Assembly: GCF_016239305.1 (NCBI RefSeq)
Contig: NZ_JAEHOQ010000021.1
Location: forward strand, 1 to 64,000
Reading direction: 5' to 3'
Length of the DNA stretch: 64,000 nt
Source of the DNA: Proteus vulgaris
GTDB taxonomy: Bacteria; Pseudomonadota; Gammaproteobacteria; Enterobacterales; Enterobacteriaceae
A model generated the notes under the pieces. The model saw nothing but the letters and a program-made list of their open reading frames with translations. It made no database searches and had not been told where the DNA came from. This document shows positions 46,122 to 57,170 of the stretch, one piece after another. Position numbers and translations under genes: made by a program. Positions within the stretch are counted from its first letter, which is position 1, and each line of letters starts with the position of its first letter.

Positions 46122-47141
46122 TTAAGCAATTGCAGTTACAAGCCATTCTTCAAGCTCATTAAGCTCCCCTTTATTATTAGGATAACGCTGTATAAGTTGT
46201 TGAATAAGTTCTTCTAAAGACTCAGGCGTATAACGTTTACCAACTAGCATATCTGAAAATGCTTCTAATGCTGCGGGTTCTAAACTATCTGTATATATTT
46301 GACTTCTAACTACATTACCACGCTCAATATCAAAATGCAGTTCAACACCACCCCATTTAAAACGATTATCTAACAAATGAGAAAATGCGGGGGCCTGTCC
46401 AAAATTCCATTCCCAGCTACTTTGCTTAGCGAATGTCTCTTCAAAACCGGGTAAGTTTGGTAGTTTTTGCGGTGAAATAATTTCCGCATCGACTCGCTCA
46501 CCATAGTACTCAAAAAAGCTTTCCGTGATAGTTTTACATAGTTTTTCATGGGTTATATTAGGATCCAACTCGACCAAATTAGCTACTCTAGAGCGTACTG
46601 AAGTAATACCTTTGGCTTGCAGCTTTTTAGGATCTGGATTTAAGTAATTAGCGAGCCTAGATAAATTAGCGTTAATTAACAGAGTACCATGATGGAAACC
46701 ACGATCTTTCGTCTCTTTATAAGCCGAACCTGAAATTTTTCTTTCACCTTCTTCTTGAGGTACGACTAAATCATTACGTCCTGATGCTGTAGCTTGTATA
46801 CCTGCTTTTGATAAGCCATCAAGTATAATTTGAGTTGAGATCGTTTTATTATATTCTGGTTTTCCCGCCATAAAGGTAAAACAGGTATTACCGAGATCGT
46901 GGAAAACAGCACCACCACCACTTGAACGACGTGCTAATTTCACGCCATCTTCATCCATTTTTCGCGTATTACACTCTTTCCACGGATTTTGGGCTCGTCC
47001 AATAACTACCGTATTATCATTACGCCACAGAAAAAGTACACGTTGATCTGCGGGCATTTGTCTAAAAATACACTCTTCAACAGCAAGGTTAAACCAAGGA
47101 TCATAAGATTCGGAAATTAACAGTCGCAACTTACCTGACAT
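46122..47141 (-). CDS. lplA: lipoate-protein ligase A
   Basis: LplA activates free lipoate with ATP and attaches it to lysines of 2-oxoacid dehydrogenase E2 subunits and GcvH. The 339-residue protein has the N-terminal catalytic domain with [15 protein letters not shown] near residue 70 and KISGSAYK near residue 135, and the C-terminal accessory domain found in full-length LplA. It is a monocistronic minus-strand gene convergent with pqrA. E. coli has lplA elsewhere. Confidence 0.94.
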   Translation of the reverse strand: MSGKLRLLISESYDPWFNLAVEECIFRQMPADQRVLFLWRNDNTVVIGRAQNPWKECNTRKMDEDGVKLARRSSGGGAVFHDLGNTCFTFMAGKPEYNKTISTQIILDGLSKAGIQATASGRNDLVVPQEEGERKISGSAYKETKDRGFHHGTLLINANLSRLANYLNPDPKKLQAKGITSVRSRVANLVELDPNITHEKLCKTITESFFEYYGERVDAEIISPQKLPNLPGFEETFAKQSSWEWNFGQAPAFSHLLDNRFKWGGVELHFDIERGNVVRSQIYTDSLEPAALEAFSDMLVGKRYTPESLEELIQQLIQRYPNNKGELNELEEWLVTAIA

Positions 47142-47218
47142 AAGGAATACCTATATGAAGAAAATAAGGTATAAGATAGCATAACTTTCAATATATTAGG
47201 GTCTTAAATGGCACGAAA

Positions 47219-47710
47219 TTACAATCGGCGAGCTTGCCAGAATGTTTTTTTCCAATAGATATTATCAAGAGAAGAGCGAGTAACCCCTTTGCTAGTTGAT
47301 GCGTGAATAAACGTGTTGTCAGTATCATAAATACCGACATGAAGTCCATTTTCACCGCCACCTGTTTTGAAAAATACTAAATCCCCTGGCATTAAATCGC
47401 TTTTACTGATTTGCGTTCCATATTTGGTTTGATCGATAGTCATTCGAGGCAATTTAATATCAAAACGATCACTATACGTTTTATAGACAAACCCTGAACA
47501 ATCAATACCTGAAGATGTCATTCCACCATAACTATAAGGTGTACCATACCACTGCTCAAGTTGTGATTTAAGTTGCACTATCACCATAATAGGATCGGAA
47601 AGCTGTGTTTTTAAAGGAGGTGCAGGTGGAATGCGTTTTGATGGACTTGATGAACATCCAGCCAGTAGGATAATACAGAGTAAGAAAGGATAGAAAACGG
47701 ACTTTCTCAT
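47219..47710 (-). CDS. nlpC: NlpC/P60 family lipoprotein
   Basis: A probable outer-membrane-anchored peptidoglycan endopeptidase. The start at MRKSVFYPF gives 163 residues (an upstream Met adds four). The lipobox LLAGC is at about Cys19. The NlpC/P60 domain has catalytic Cys in GIDCSGFVYK, His in GLHVGIYD and a third His in FIHAS. In E. coli nlpC closes the btuCED-nlpC group. Here the arn operon lies between it and btuD. Confidence 0.93.
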   Translation of the reverse strand: MRKSVFYPFLLCIILLAGCSSSPSKRIPPAPPLKTQLSDPIMVIVQLKSQLEQWYGTPYSYGGMTSSGIDCSGFVYKTYSDRFDIKLPRMTIDQTKYGTQISKSDLMPGDLVFFKTGGGENGLHVGIYDTDNTFIHASTSKGVTRSSLDNIYWKKTFWQARRL

Positions 47711-47858
47711 TGCATCCACCATTATTATTACGAGAGATTTTAAAATCTATCTGCTTTTTTAAGCAAAAACAAGTTATTGAAGGTGAATGAATCAAGATTA
47801 ATAGAATAAATAGCACAATAACCAACAAGCTACAGAAAATAAAATCCAAACTCTGAAT

Positions 47859-48257
47859 TTAGTGTGATGTCGACTCTTTGGGTTTCTGGCTAATCAACCA
47901 AACGCCTATCATAATAAAAGCAACACCCACTGTTTTTGTCCATGAAGGGTTTTCTTGAAACCAAGGTAATATCACCGCAAGAACATAAACAAAAACATAG
48001 CTCAAGCTAATAAGTGGATAAGCTTTATTTAAAGGGATAGTACGTAAAGTGAACAACCAACAAACCATTGACAGCACATACCCTACAAGCCCAGCAAATA
48101 CAATACTTAATGGTGTAATATTGGCCCACAGCCATGAGAAATCAACCCACTGTTTTTCTAACTGTAATTTCGGTAGTTCAGACATACCAAATTTTAACAA
48201 TAATTGAGCAATAGTGACTAATAGCGCACTTCCCATCGCCCATAAATAGCCTTTCAT
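47859..48257 (-). CDS. arnF: undecaprenyl-phosphate-L-Ara4N flippase subunit ArnF
   Basis: A small multidrug-resistance-like protein that with ArnE moves undecaprenyl-phosphate-aminoarabinose to the periplasmic side. The start at MKGYLWAMG gives 132 residues. The open frame extends 18 codons upstream into arnE with a non-native, charged sequence. Four hydrophobic helices are visible and the ATG overlaps the arnE stop by 4 nt. Confidence 0.92.
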   Translation of the reverse strand: MKGYLWAMGSALLVTIAQLLLKFGMSELPKLQLEKQWVDFSWLWANITPLSIVFAGLVGYVLSMVCWLFTLRTIPLNKAYPLISLSYVFVYVLAVILPWFQENPSWTKTVGVAFIMIGVWLISQKPKESTSH

Positions 48258-48595
48258 GCTTGCATACTCATCAATACAATACCAACCATAATCGATGCAA
48301 TACCAATCCAATGCTTCACATTAACAGGCTCTTTATAAACAAACTGTCCGATTAATGTTACCACTATAAAATTGATACTTAACATGGGATAAGCAATACT
48401 TAGAGGAAGGATTTGTAATAATCGTAACCAAAACAGCATCCCAAAACCAAGCATTGCAATGGCAACAAAAAGCCAGAAAATTGTTTTCCTGACTTTTGTT
48501 AATGAGTCACTTTGCCAGCTAACTACTGCTTGTTTTTGACATACTTGTCCTATGCAGGTCAAAAAACTCACGATCAGCAATAAAACAAAGGACAT
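48254..48595 (-). CDS. arnE: undecaprenyl-phosphate-L-Ara4N flippase subunit ArnE
   Basis: A four-helix EamA/SMR-type protein of 113 residues, partner of ArnF. It starts MSFVLLLIVSFLTCIGQVCQKQ. Its start overlaps the stop of arnT by one base and its stop overlaps the arnF start, so the three genes are translationally coupled. Confidence 0.93.
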   Translation of the reverse strand: MSFVLLLIVSFLTCIGQVCQKQAVVSWQSDSLTKVRKTIFWLFVAIAMLGFGMLFWLRLLQILPLSIAYPMLSINFIVVTLIGQFVYKEPVNVKHWIGIASIMVGIVLMSMQA

Positions 48596-50259
48596 TAATT
48601 ACGCTTCTCATACGTTAAAATAGCAACTCGATGATTTGTCACAAGCTCTTCAGGTCTTGGCAACTGAGCTAATTTTTTCGGATCTTTAAACGTAATAACG
48701 ACTGAAACATTACCTTCTTTTCTTGCTTGCTCTAACCATTGAGCAAAATTATCAGGTTTAATTAATTTATGCTGAGAATCAGGATACTCTTTAATACCAT
48801 AAGTTAACTCGCCTGTTCTTTCATAAAGGTAAATATCACTACGTTGTAATTCCCACGCCAATCCAGCACCAATACCTACACTGTTACTTACAATGTATTT
48901 GCTCGCATTGAGTGTATCAATATTTTGACGAATAAATTCTTGAGGTAGCTTTCCATCAACACTGCTGTTAGGTATTGCCTGCCCAATACACAAACTTACG
49001 CCTAACGAGCAAGATGCCGCCCATAACCAATGTTTACCATTAAGTGTAGAGCAAAGGTAACCTATAATACCCCATAAAGAGAATGCGACGATGGCTAAAA
49101 CCCATTTAGACCACTCATAAGGCATGTAAATAGGTTTTGAAGAAGCAAGTTGAATGACTAAGATAGCAACAACGGCAGCAACACCAATAAAGATATTGAT
49201 ATAGCCATTAATACGTAGTGCTTTCATTCTAAATTTACGCGCACAATCTACACCATATTTCGCCATTAGCATTGCAAGCGGTGCCATAAATGGCAACATA
49301 TATGTCGGTAACTTGCCCTTCGCAACACTAAAGAATAAAAAAGGAACAACAAACCAACACAATAAGAAAAATAGCTCTGGACGTTTACGTCTTTTCTTCC
49401 ATGCTCCCATTAATGCGCCAGGCAATAAACCAAGCCAAGGTATTACCCCTAATAATACAATAGGGATATAGTACCAGAATGGGGAACTATGCTGAGCATC
49501 CTCACCAGAAAAACGCTGAATATGTTCAATCCAAAAGAAATAGTGCCAATAGTCAGGCTCTGCTTTTGCAATAGCTAACGCCCACGGCAAACTAATTAAT
49601 GCAGCACTAAACACCGCAAGTAAGCCATAGAGCAACATTTGAGTAAATTGTTTTTGATAAAGAGTAATAGGTATCATCACAATGACAGGGATCGCTAATG
49701 CTAAAAATCCCTTAGTCATAAATGCCATACCACAAGCCAAACCTAATGTTATCCAAGCTAATATTCGCGTTTTTATCGTCGTCGCTTTCAGTGCCCAAAA
49801 ACAGCAGACCATACTCGCGGTAACCCAAAGTGCTAACATAGGATCTAATACACTGTAAGTACCTACGCTAAACACTAAAAACATGGATAAATAAATTAAG
49901 CTAGAAACAAAAGCGACTTGACGGTTACGCCACATCATTCTTGCCAGTAAATAAACAAGTAATGTGCTTAATAGAATAGAAATAACTGAACCAAAGCGCA
50001 CAGCAAAATTTGTGTGGCCAAAAATCAATTGGCTAACATTATTGATCCAATAACCTGCAACAGGCTTTTCGAAATAGCGAATATCGAGCATATGAGGAAC
50101 AATCCAGTTCCCGCTCACCACCATTTCGCGGCTAATTTCCGCATAACGGGTTTCATCTGGTTGCCATAATAACCGGCTGTTCAATGGAAATAAGTAGGTA
50201 AGAACAAAAAAAAGAGCCAAGAGGATGGCCCCGATTTTACTCGCCCGGTTATTCAACAT
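48595..50259 (-). CDS. arnT: lipid A 4-amino-4-deoxy-L-arabinosyltransferase ArnT
   Basis: An inner-membrane GT83 glycosyltransferase that moves L-Ara4N from undecaprenyl phosphate to lipid A on the periplasmic side, conferring polymyxin resistance. The 554-residue protein has about 12 helices in the N-terminal two-thirds. The first periplasmic loop contains WQPDETRYAEISREM with the catalytic acidic residues of the family, and a periplasmic C-terminal domain follows. It is separated by 7 nt from arnD. Confidence 0.96.
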   Translation of the reverse strand: MLNNRASKIGAILLALFFVLTYLFPLNSRLLWQPDETRYAEISREMVVSGNWIVPHMLDIRYFEKPVAGYWINNVSQLIFGHTNFAVRFGSVISILLSTLLVYLLARMMWRNRQVAFVSSLIYLSMFLVFSVGTYSVLDPMLALWVTASMVCCFWALKATTIKTRILAWITLGLACGMAFMTKGFLALAIPVIVMIPITLYQKQFTQMLLYGLLAVFSAALISLPWALAIAKAEPDYWHYFFWIEHIQRFSGEDAQHSSPFWYYIPIVLLGVIPWLGLLPGALMGAWKKRRKRPELFFLLCWFVVPFLFFSVAKGKLPTYMLPFMAPLAMLMAKYGVDCARKFRMKALRINGYINIFIGVAAVVAILVIQLASSKPIYMPYEWSKWVLAIVAFSLWGIIGYLCSTLNGKHWLWAASCSLGVSLCIGQAIPNSSVDGKLPQEFIRQNIDTLNASKYIVSNSVGIGAGLAWELQRSDIYLYERTGELTYGIKEYPDSQHKLIKPDNFAQWLEQARKEGNVSVVITFKDPKKLAQLPRPEELVTNHRVAILTYEKRN

Positions 50260-50266
50260 AGTTTCG

Positions 50267-51160
50267 TTAGACCTCTTGTTGGCACCCTAACCAGCCTTCT
50301 CGACCTGGAAAGTCAGATCGAACAACTTTACCCATCGGAAGCGTTTCTTTATCTTGTGGTAATAAATCGCTTAACGGACAGAATTCGATGCCTTCATTTG
50401 CAATCATTGCCAGTAACTGCTCAAACTGAGCTGCTTTTGACATTCCTTCAACTTCGGTATGGATAGTATAAACAGGTATTCCACTGTCTTTTTTGATTTC
50501 ATCAATAATAAATTGATTAAAATCCTCTTCCTTTACCTTTGTGCCGACGACTTCATCATAAGTTGGTAATGTTACTGGAATTTGCACCGTACCGATAGAA
50601 CCATTTTCTAAAATAGGTCTAAAAGGATGCGTTCCTCGGCAATCGCTATTGTAATCAAATTGAAAAGTTTCTTTAACTGTTAATACGCGCTCATCAGCAC
50701 GCCATCCAGCAACTGCTGAACATTTTACAGGGTTTTCAAGTGCTTTTTCCAGTGCTTCGACACCTAAACGAACTTGTTGCATTAATTCTTCTGTTGACCA
50801 ACGAGCGACTTTTGCTTGCCAACCTTGGTGATCCCATGAATGTAACCCTACTTCATGCCCTGCATTTTGGGTTTCTTTCATCAAATAACCTAGATCCTTA
50901 GCAATTTTTTTGCCTGGCCATGCCGTTCCTGCTAATAAAATATCTAATCCATACAGCGATGCAGCGTTAGATCTCAGCATTTTCCATAAAAATTTTGGTT
51001 TTAAAAGGCGCCATAAATGGCGCCCCATATTATCTGGACCCACACTAAAAAAGAAGCTGGCATGAATGTTATGTCTGGCAAATACATCCAGTAGTTGTGG
51101 AATACCTTGCTTCGTTCCTTGATAAGTATCCACATCAACTCTCAAACCAACTTTCTTCAT
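50267..51160 (-). CDS. arnD: 4-deoxy-4-formamido-L-arabinose-phosphoundecaprenol deformylase ArnD
   Basis: A NodB-type polysaccharide deacetylase-like enzyme that removes the formyl group from undecaprenyl-phosphate-L-Ara4FN. The 297-residue product has the N-terminal [10 protein letters not shown] metal-site motif, the [13 protein letters not shown]is-x3-Asp motif and a C-terminal YTIHTEVEG segment. It lies 9 nt after arnA. Confidence 0.95.
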   Translation of the reverse strand: MKKVGLRVDVDTYQGTKQGIPQLLDVFARHNIHASFFFSVGPDNMGRHLWRLLKPKFLWKMLRSNAASLYGLDILLAGTAWPGKKIAKDLGYLMKETQNAGHEVGLHSWDHQGWQAKVARWSTEELMQQVRLGVEALEKALENPVKCSAVAGWRADERVLTVKETFQFDYNSDCRGTHPFRPILENGSIGTVQIPVTLPTYDEVVGTKVKEEDFNQFIIDEIKKDSGIPVYTIHTEVEGMSKAAQFEQLLAMIANEGIEFCPLSDLLPQDKETLPMGKVVRSDFPGREGWLGCQQEV

Positions 51161-51169
51161 TATTTGATC

Positions 51170-53152
51170 CTATTTATCGCCTAATTCTTCAACCGCACCA
51201 CGTAAGAAGAAGTCTAATGTTTCTTCTACAGTTTGACGGGTTTCAATACTCGGTTTCCAATTCAATAAACGCTCTGCGTTTTTAATGCTTGGCTTACGGT
51301 GTTCAACATCTTGGTAGCCTTTACCGTAGTAACTACTACTTTCGATTTTCTTGAAGCCTGCAAATGGAGGGAAATGACCCCGTAACTCATGTTTTTCAAA
51401 GCAATCTAACAGCATTTCTGCTAATTCGCGAATACTTGCTTCGTTAGTTGGGTTACCAATATTGATAATTTGGCCATCACATTTGTTATCACGGTTTTCA
51501 ATAATACGGAATAACGCCTCAATACCATCATTGATATCAGTGAAACAACGTTTTTGCTCACCACCATCAACCAATTTAATTGGTGAACCTTCAACTAAGT
51601 TCAGAATTAATTGTGTAATGGCACGAGAACTACCAATACGCGCTGAATTTAAGTTGTCTAAACGAGGCCCCATCCAGTTAAATGGACGGAATAATGTAAA
51701 TTTCAGACCTTCTTTAGCACCGTAAGCCCAAATAACTCGGTCTAATAACTGTTTAGATACAGAGTAAATCCAACGTTGTTTATTAATAGGACCAACAATC
51801 AGACGTGAATTATCTTCATCAAATTCTTTATCATCACACATACCATAAACTTCTGATGTGGATGGGAAAATAATACGTTTATTATATTTAACGCAATAAC
51901 GTACGATTTTTAAGTTTTCTTCAAAGTCTAATTCAAATACACGTAATGGATTACGGGTATATTCAATTGGCGTTGCAATAGCCACTAATGGCAGAATAAC
52001 ATCACATTTTTTAATGTGATATTCAATCCATTCTGTATGAATACTCACGTCACCTTCAATAAAGTGGAAACGTGGATTACCAATAAAGCGTTCAATTGCA
52101 GAAGAACCGATATCCATACCATAGATATCATAGTTATCATCTTTCAATAGGCGCTCAGTTAAATGGTTACCAATAAAGCCATTCACACCTAAAATAAGAA
52201 CACGTTTACGACGTTTAACTTGTGCAGTTGCTTTTGGCCCAACACGAACATCTGTCACAATGCCCATTTCAGTCGCTAAACGACTTCCTTGAACATAAAG
52301 ACCATTTTCACTTTGACCAGTTACCACTTCGATTGCGCCTTTCTCACATGCAATCACTAAAGGTTCTGTTGATATAACCGTACCTGGACGTTTACCTTGA
52401 TTATCTGCAACAACACGAGAACGCCAGATAATCATTTTACGTTCACCTAAGAAAGTAAATGCACCTGGATATGGTTCAGTAACGGCACGTACTAAATTGT
52501 GGACTGTTTTTGCGTCTGCATTCCAGTCGATTAAACCATCATCAGCACAACGACGACCAAAGTAAGTAGCTTGGCTTTCATCTTGTGCAGTTGTTGAATA
52601 ATCACCTGATACAATATGCGGTAATGCACTAGAGAGTAACTTACTCGCTGCTTCTCTTACTTTTTCATGTAAAATCAGAGAAGTATCATTATCTGCGATG
52701 GTAACTTTTTCTTGAGCAACGATATCACCCGCATCAGCTTTCGCTGTCATTTTATGCAGAGTAACACCTGTTTCTGTTTCACCATTCACAATCGCCCAGT
52801 TAATTGGTGCACGACCACGGTATTTTGGTAATAAAGAACCGTGTAAATTAAATGCGCCTTTTGGTGCCAAATTCAGGATCTCATCACTTAACATGTGACG
52901 ATAATAGAAAGAAAAAATGACATCAGGTTTCATTTCACGGATACGTTCAACCCATAATGGGTGATTGACATTTTCAGGCGCGAATACTGTCAATCCCATT
53001 TCTGCACTCACACGAGCCACAGATGAGAAAAAATGGTTTTCGTTTGGATCGTCAGTGTGGGTAAATACAGCCTGAATATCATAACCTGCTTTTTCAAGTG
53101 CTTTTAAACCAACACAGCCAATATCGTGATAGGCAAATACTATTGCTTTCAT
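51170..53152 (-). CDS. arnA: bifunctional UDP-Ara4N formyltransferase / UDP-glucuronate decarboxylase ArnA
   Basis: A 660-residue two-domain enzyme. The N-terminal formyltransferase (about 1-300) shows Asn102, His104 and Asp140 in NLHGSLLPK and KADAGD. The C-terminal UDP-glucuronate oxidative decarboxylase (about 315-660) is an extended SDR with the NAD-binding [10 protein letters not shown] motif and [11 protein letters not shown] carrying the catalytic Tyr/Lys. It supplies both steps around ArnB in UDP-L-Ara4FN synthesis. Length equals E. coli. Confidence 0.97.
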   Translation of the reverse strand: MKAIVFAYHDIGCVGLKALEKAGYDIQAVFTHTDDPNENHFFSSVARVSAEMGLTVFAPENVNHPLWVERIREMKPDVIFSFYYRHMLSDEILNLAPKGAFNLHGSLLPKYRGRAPINWAIVNGETETGVTLHKMTAKADAGDIVAQEKVTIADNDTSLILHEKVREAASKLLSSALPHIVSGDYSTTAQDESQATYFGRRCADDGLIDWNADAKTVHNLVRAVTEPYPGAFTFLGERKMIIWRSRVVADNQGKRPGTVISTEPLVIACEKGAIEVVTGQSENGLYVQGSRLATEMGIVTDVRVGPKATAQVKRRKRVLILGVNGFIGNHLTERLLKDDNYDIYGMDIGSSAIERFIGNPRFHFIEGDVSIHTEWIEYHIKKCDVILPLVAIATPIEYTRNPLRVFELDFEENLKIVRYCVKYNKRIIFPSTSEVYGMCDDKEFDEDNSRLIVGPINKQRWIYSVSKQLLDRVIWAYGAKEGLKFTLFRPFNWMGPRLDNLNSARIGSSRAITQLILNLVEGSPIKLVDGGEQKRCFTDINDGIEALFRIIENRDNKCDGQIINIGNPTNEASIRELAEMLLDCFEKHELRGHFPPFAGFKKIESSSYYGKGYQDVEHRKPSIKNAERLLNWKPSIETRQTVEETLDFFLRGAVEELGDK

Positions 53153-54132
53153 TAGTCTTTTTCCTGATCTTCGTTGGGTTTGTTAACACCAACCACTTTT
53201 TGGATAAAATACCGAGGACGCGCTCTTACATCATTATAAATCCGGCCTATATATTCACCTAATAAGCCCATTGCAACGAACTGCGCACCGATAAACATAA
53301 ATAAGATTGCGAAAAGTGTGAATACACCTTCAGCGGCCCACATTGCACCGAAAATAATACGCAAAACAATTAGAAGTAATGCTAAGACAAAGCCAGAAAC
53401 AGCGATCACACTGCCGACAATGCTTAATAAACGTAACGGTGCCGTAGTAAGGCAAGTTAAAAGGTCGTACATCAGATTAATTAGCTTTAAAAAACTATAT
53501 TTTGAATCACCATATTCACGCTCTGCGTGTGCGACATCAATCTCAATAGTACGACGAGCAAATGTGTTAGCAAGAATAGGAATAAAGGTACTTCTTTCGT
53601 GACACTGTAACATAGCTTCAACAATATGGCGACGATATGCACGTAGCATACATCCATAATCTCCCATAGAACGACCTGTCGCCTTGGTTATCATGGAGTT
53701 AATCATTTTTGAAGCTGTTTTACGAAACCATGAGTCTTGACGATTGCGACGACGAGTACCCACAACATCATAACCTTCTTCTGCCGTTGTAACGAGTCTT
53801 GGGATCTCTTCAGGTGGGTTTTGTAAGTCTGCATCTAATGTAATGACTAAATCACCATCAGCTTGATTAAAGCCAGCCATAATTGCAGAGTGTTGGCCAT
53901 AGTTACGATTCAAAATAATTGCAATTATGTGATTCTCTTCAATAGCAGCCGCTTCTTCTAGCATTTTGGCTGAATTATCACTACTGCCATCATCAACAAG
54001 GATCAGTTCATACTCTTGTTCTAATTGTTTACAGCTTTTTATAGTACGCTCTAAAAGCTGGGGAAGGCTTTCTTCTTCGTTATAAACGGGGATTACAACC
54101 GATACTTTTTTGATTTTATCAAATGTTGACAC
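53152..54132 (-). CDS. arnC: undecaprenyl-phosphate Ara4FN transferase ArnC
   Basis: A membrane-bound GT2 glycosyltransferase that attaches L-Ara4FN to undecaprenyl phosphate. The 326 residues start with [20 protein letters not shown], followed by the DDGSSDNS and [10 protein letters not shown] metal-binding motifs. Two C-terminal helices (about 235-300) anchor it. It follows arnB directly without a gap and overlaps arnA by one base. Confidence 0.96.
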   Translation of the reverse strand: MSTFDKIKKVSVVIPVYNEEESLPQLLERTIKSCKQLEQEYELILVDDGSSDNSAKMLEEAAAIEENHIIAIILNRNYGQHSAIMAGFNQADGDLVITLDADLQNPPEEIPRLVTTAEEGYDVVGTRRRNRQDSWFRKTASKMINSMITKATGRSMGDYGCMLRAYRRHIVEAMLQCHERSTFIPILANTFARRTIEIDVAHAEREYGDSKYSFLKLINLMYDLLTCLTTAPLRLLSIVGSVIAVSGFVLALLLIVLRIIFGAMWAAEGVFTLFAILFMFIGAQFVAMGLLGEYIGRIYNDVRARPRYFIQKVVGVNKPNEDQEKD

Positions 54133-55278
54133 TTAGATATGCTCCGAAAGAATTTCATTGATCGCATCTACAACGCGAATAACATCTTCATTACTCATAT
54201 CAGGAAACAACGGCAACGAGCATAACGTTGCAGAGTTCCATTCTGATTGAGGAAGGGATAAAGCGGGATAGCGCTCACGATAATATTTTTGTGTATGCGC
54301 TGCACGGAAATGAAGTCCTGTACCAATTTCCTTTTGCTTCAATTTTTCCATAAAGGTATCACGATCGATACCACAAATATTTTTATCTACTCTCACCATA
54401 AATAGGTGATTAGCATGCAAATGAGGGTATTCAGGAATACTCAACATCTCTAATGGTGAGTCCTTTAGTTTTTCACGATATAGTGCTACTAATTCAGCAC
54501 GTTTCGCGTTCATTTCCTCTAAACGCCCTAATTGCACCACAGCAATAGTGGCGTGAATATCAGATAAATTATATTTATAGCCCGGTTCAACAACTTCAGC
54601 TTGAGGCTTACGCCCTTGAATTTGTCTGTCAAAGGCATCAACACCTAAGCCATGAAATTTTAAGCAACGTACTCTATTGGCTAATTCATCATTATCAGTA
54701 ACAACCAACCCACCTTCAGCACAAGTTACGTTCTTAATAGCGTGAAAAGAGAAAATAGAGGTTCCTTTTTCACCAATCCATTCATTTTTATAACGAGTAC
54801 CAATCGCATGTGCGGCATCTTCAATCAGAGGAATTCCCGCATCTTGTGCAACTTTTCGTAATGCATCCAAATCACAAGGTGCACCTGCATAATGAACCGG
54901 AATAATTGCCTTCGTTTTAGGGGTAATCGCCTTTTTGACATCTTCTGCACTTACCATCAAAGTATCACGGTCGACATCAATCATCACCGGCTCTGCACCA
55001 AGTAACGTAATGATGTTAATGGTTGACACCCACGTTTGTGATGGCGTGATAACTTCATCACCAGCACCAATTCCCATAGCCATTAGAACAACATGCATAC
55101 CCGCAGTGGCAGAGCAAATTGCAATAGCATGCTTGCTACCAAATTTTTCACAGAAGTCTTGCTCTAATTGATGGTTCTGAGGGCCGGTTGTGATCCAACC
55201 TGAACGCAATACATCTTCAACGGCTTTGATTTCTTCATCGCCAATCGCCGGACGAGAAAAAGGAAGGAAGTGACTCAT
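54133..55278 (-). CDS. arnB: UDP-Ara4O aminotransferase ArnB
   Basis: A PLP-dependent sugar aminotransferase of the DegT/DnrJ/EryC1 family that makes UDP-L-Ara4N from the 4-keto sugar. The 381-residue protein has the PLP Lys at about 182 in [14 protein letters not shown] and the [13 protein letters not shown] motif. It is the first gene of arnBCADTEF. The upstream region carries a PmrA-like box and a TATAAT-type -10. Confidence 0.96.
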   Translation of the reverse strand: MSHFLPFSRPAIGDEEIKAVEDVLRSGWITTGPQNHQLEQDFCEKFGSKHAIAICSATAGMHVVLMAMGIGAGDEVITPSQTWVSTINIITLLGAEPVMIDVDRDTLMVSAEDVKKAITPKTKAIIPVHYAGAPCDLDALRKVAQDAGIPLIEDAAHAIGTRYKNEWIGEKGTSIFSFHAIKNVTCAEGGLVVTDNDELANRVRCLKFHGLGVDAFDRQIQGRKPQAEVVEPGYKYNLSDIHATIAVVQLGRLEEMNAKRAELVALYREKLKDSPLEMLSIPEYPHLHANHLFMVRVDKNICGIDRDTFMEKLKQKEIGTGLHFRAAHTQKYYRERYPALSLPQSEWNSATLCSLPLFPDMSNEDVIRVVDAINEILSEHI

Positions 55279-55314
55279 AAAAAATGTAGCCTAATTAATG
55301 AATGAATAAAAACA

Positions 55315-55320
55315 ATTATA
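55315..55320 (-). promoter_or_regulatory. arn operon promoter -10
   Basis: TATAAT on the minus strand, 37 bp before arnB. The matching -35 position reads ATGTCG, poor enough to suggest dependence on an activator. Confidence 0.55.
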
Positions 55321-55350
55321 TACAAACTATTGTTCATCGACATCCGTCTT

Positions 55351-55367
55351 ATTAAGAAAACATTAAA
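55351..55367 (-). promoter_or_regulatory. PmrA/RppA-type box of the arn operon
   Basis: The minus strand reads TTTAAT-GTTTT-CTTAAT, fitting the PmrA consensus YTTAAK-N5-YTTAAK. It lies about 43-59 bp upstream of the start site predicted from the -10 at 55315. In P. mirabilis the OmpR-type regulator RppA is known to control arn. Direct binding here is inferred. Confidence 0.55.
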
Positions 55368-55414
55368 AAAACCTTAATAATTACTTGGGGATGATCGCCT
55401 CAATAGTCATAATA

Positions 55415-56161
55415 TTAAAAAATTTGCCAATCAATATGATCAACATCATTGATGCATTTGATATTTGTATTAAATGTAGTTGATAATAATTTTTCGTCCA
55501 ATAAGAGCGCAGGTGATCCAGAATCAACTAAATATCCATTTTTTATTAGCCAAACTCTGTCTGCTTTTTGATAGGAATGATTTAAATCGTGTGTACTTAG
55601 AATAACAGCGCCACCTTGTTGGCAAAATATATCAAGCCATTTGTCTAAAATCGCCAATTGTACGATATCTAGATTATTCGTTGGTTCATCAAGTAACATT
55701 AACTTTCCTTTTAAATCGTAACTTGACCATAACTGAATAAATGCGCCAGCGATCCTGATCCGTTGCCACTCTCCTCCAGACAAATGATGAATATTTTTTG
55801 ATAAAAAATTATCAATCTGAAAATCACGCAACAATACATTTAGTTGCTCAACATCCATTTCAGATACTTTGTGATATAAAGCGAGATAATGAAAAACGGG
55901 CATAAACGACAAAGCCTCTAATTGTTGTACAACAATGCTTTGCATTCTAGAAAGATCATCATATTTATAATGTCTTATTGAGGTTTCGTTTAGAATAATT
56001 CCGCCACTAAATGGGAGTTCTCCCGCTATAGCCATTAAAAGAGTACTTTTTCCTGCACCATTCGCGCCAATTAAGTGAATACGTTCACCATAATTCACAA
56101 TCCCTGTGAATGTGTGGAGTCGATTATCAACACTCAAATTATCAAGTTTAAGTAGCGCCAT
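55415..56161 (-). CDS. btuD: vitamin B12 import ATPase BtuD
   Basis: An ABC ATPase of the cobalamin importer, 248 residues with Walker A GANGAGKST, signature LSGGEWQRIRIAG and Walker B LMLLDEPTNNLD. It follows btuC by one base, whereas E. coli has btuE between them. The substrate is set by pairing with BtuC and by the ihfA-btuC synteny. Confidence 0.93.
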   Translation of the reverse strand: MALLKLDNLSVDNRLHTFTGIVNYGERIHLIGANGAGKSTLLMAIAGELPFSGGIILNETSIRHYKYDDLSRMQSIVVQQLEALSFMPVFHYLALYHKVSEMDVEQLNVLLRDFQIDNFLSKNIHHLSGGEWQRIRIAGAFIQLWSSYDLKGKLMLLDEPTNNLDIVQLAILDKWLDIFCQQGGAVILSTHDLNHSYQKADRVWLIKNGYLVDSGSPALLLDEKLLSTTFNTNIKCINDVDHIDWQIF

Positions 56162-56162
56162 A

Positions 56163-57170
56163 TCACAAACGTCCCATCTCTTTCGTTACTAATAACCAGA
56201 TAAACAAAGGGGCACCAAGTGTTGCCGTAATCACACCTATCGGAACTTCTGCACCATTTAGTATTAAGCGAGATAAAAGATCAGCAAATAATAACAATCC
56301 ACTCCCCGTGAGTGCGCATGCAGGTAACAATGTTTTATAATGAGTTATGCCACTCAATCGTAATAAATGAGGTACAACAAGACCGATAAAGCTAATAGCC
56401 CCCGCTATAGCCACACTAAGCCCTATCAATAATCCGACAGCTAAGATAAATCCATTGCGCCATCGATTAACTGATACTCCTAATTGCTTTGCCCTAAACG
56501 AACCTAATGATAAATAATTCAGAGTATCTGCGTGTAGAATTAGGATCGCGACTATCGGAAGAAGAGCCCAAAATAATGCTTGATGACGCCAATCAATACC
56601 ACTAAAACTCCCCATCAACCAATACATTAGTTGTCTTAAATCTAAAGCTGAACTGAAATAAACCAACCAAGTCATGACTGCACTCGCCATAACCCCCAAT
56701 GCCACACCAATTAATAGTAGTTGGGCATTAGAAAGTTTTTTTATTTGAGCAAAACACATTAATAGAATTGTAATACCTAAAGCGCCTAATACCGCCACAC
56801 TGCTTATTAACCAAGGATTTGACCCAAGATGTAAAACAAACAGTAATATAACACACACACCAGCACCACTGCTTACTCCCAATAATCCTGGTTCTGCCAA
56901 CGGATTTTGAAATAAAGCCTGCATAATAGCACCAGCAATGGCTAAGCTTGCTCCTACCATCATGACTGCAAGTATTCTTGGTAGTCGAATTTGCCAAATA
57001 AATAATTTAGCTTCATTGGTTAACCACTTATGTGGAAATAAGGTAATTTCGCCGAGAGAAAGGGAAAAAACAAAAAGAAGACACAACATTGATACCATCA
57101 AAAATAATTTTTTTCTATCGCCAATACTTTGTTTTTTTTTAAGTTCAATAAGAGGATTATCTTTACTCAT
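56163..57170 (-). CDS. btuC: vitamin B12 import permease BtuC
   Basis: A FecCD-family permease of 335 residues from MSKDNPL, chosen because AGGGA lies six nt upstream. An alternative Met six codons earlier has no such site. Ten helices are apparent, with QIRLPRILAVMMVGASLAIAG near residue 60 and GAISFIGLVVPHLLRL near residue 250. It lies downstream of ihfA on the same strand as in E. coli, here after a terminator, so it is probably transcribed separately. Confidence 0.93.
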   Translation of the reverse strand: MSKDNPLIELKKKQSIGDRKKLFLMVSMLCLLFVFSLSLGEITLFPHKWLTNEAKLFIWQIRLPRILAVMMVGASLAIAGAIMQALFQNPLAEPGLLGVSSGAGVCVILLFVLHLGSNPWLISSVAVLGALGITILLMCFAQIKKLSNAQLLLIGVALGVMASAVMTWLVYFSSALDLRQLMYWLMGSFSGIDWRHQALFWALLPIVAILILHADTLNYLSLGSFRAKQLGVSVNRWRNGFILAVGLLIGLSVAIAGAISFIGLVVPHLLRLSGITHYKTLLPACALTGSGLLLFADLLSRLILNGAEVPIGVITATLGAPLFIWLLVTKEMGRL

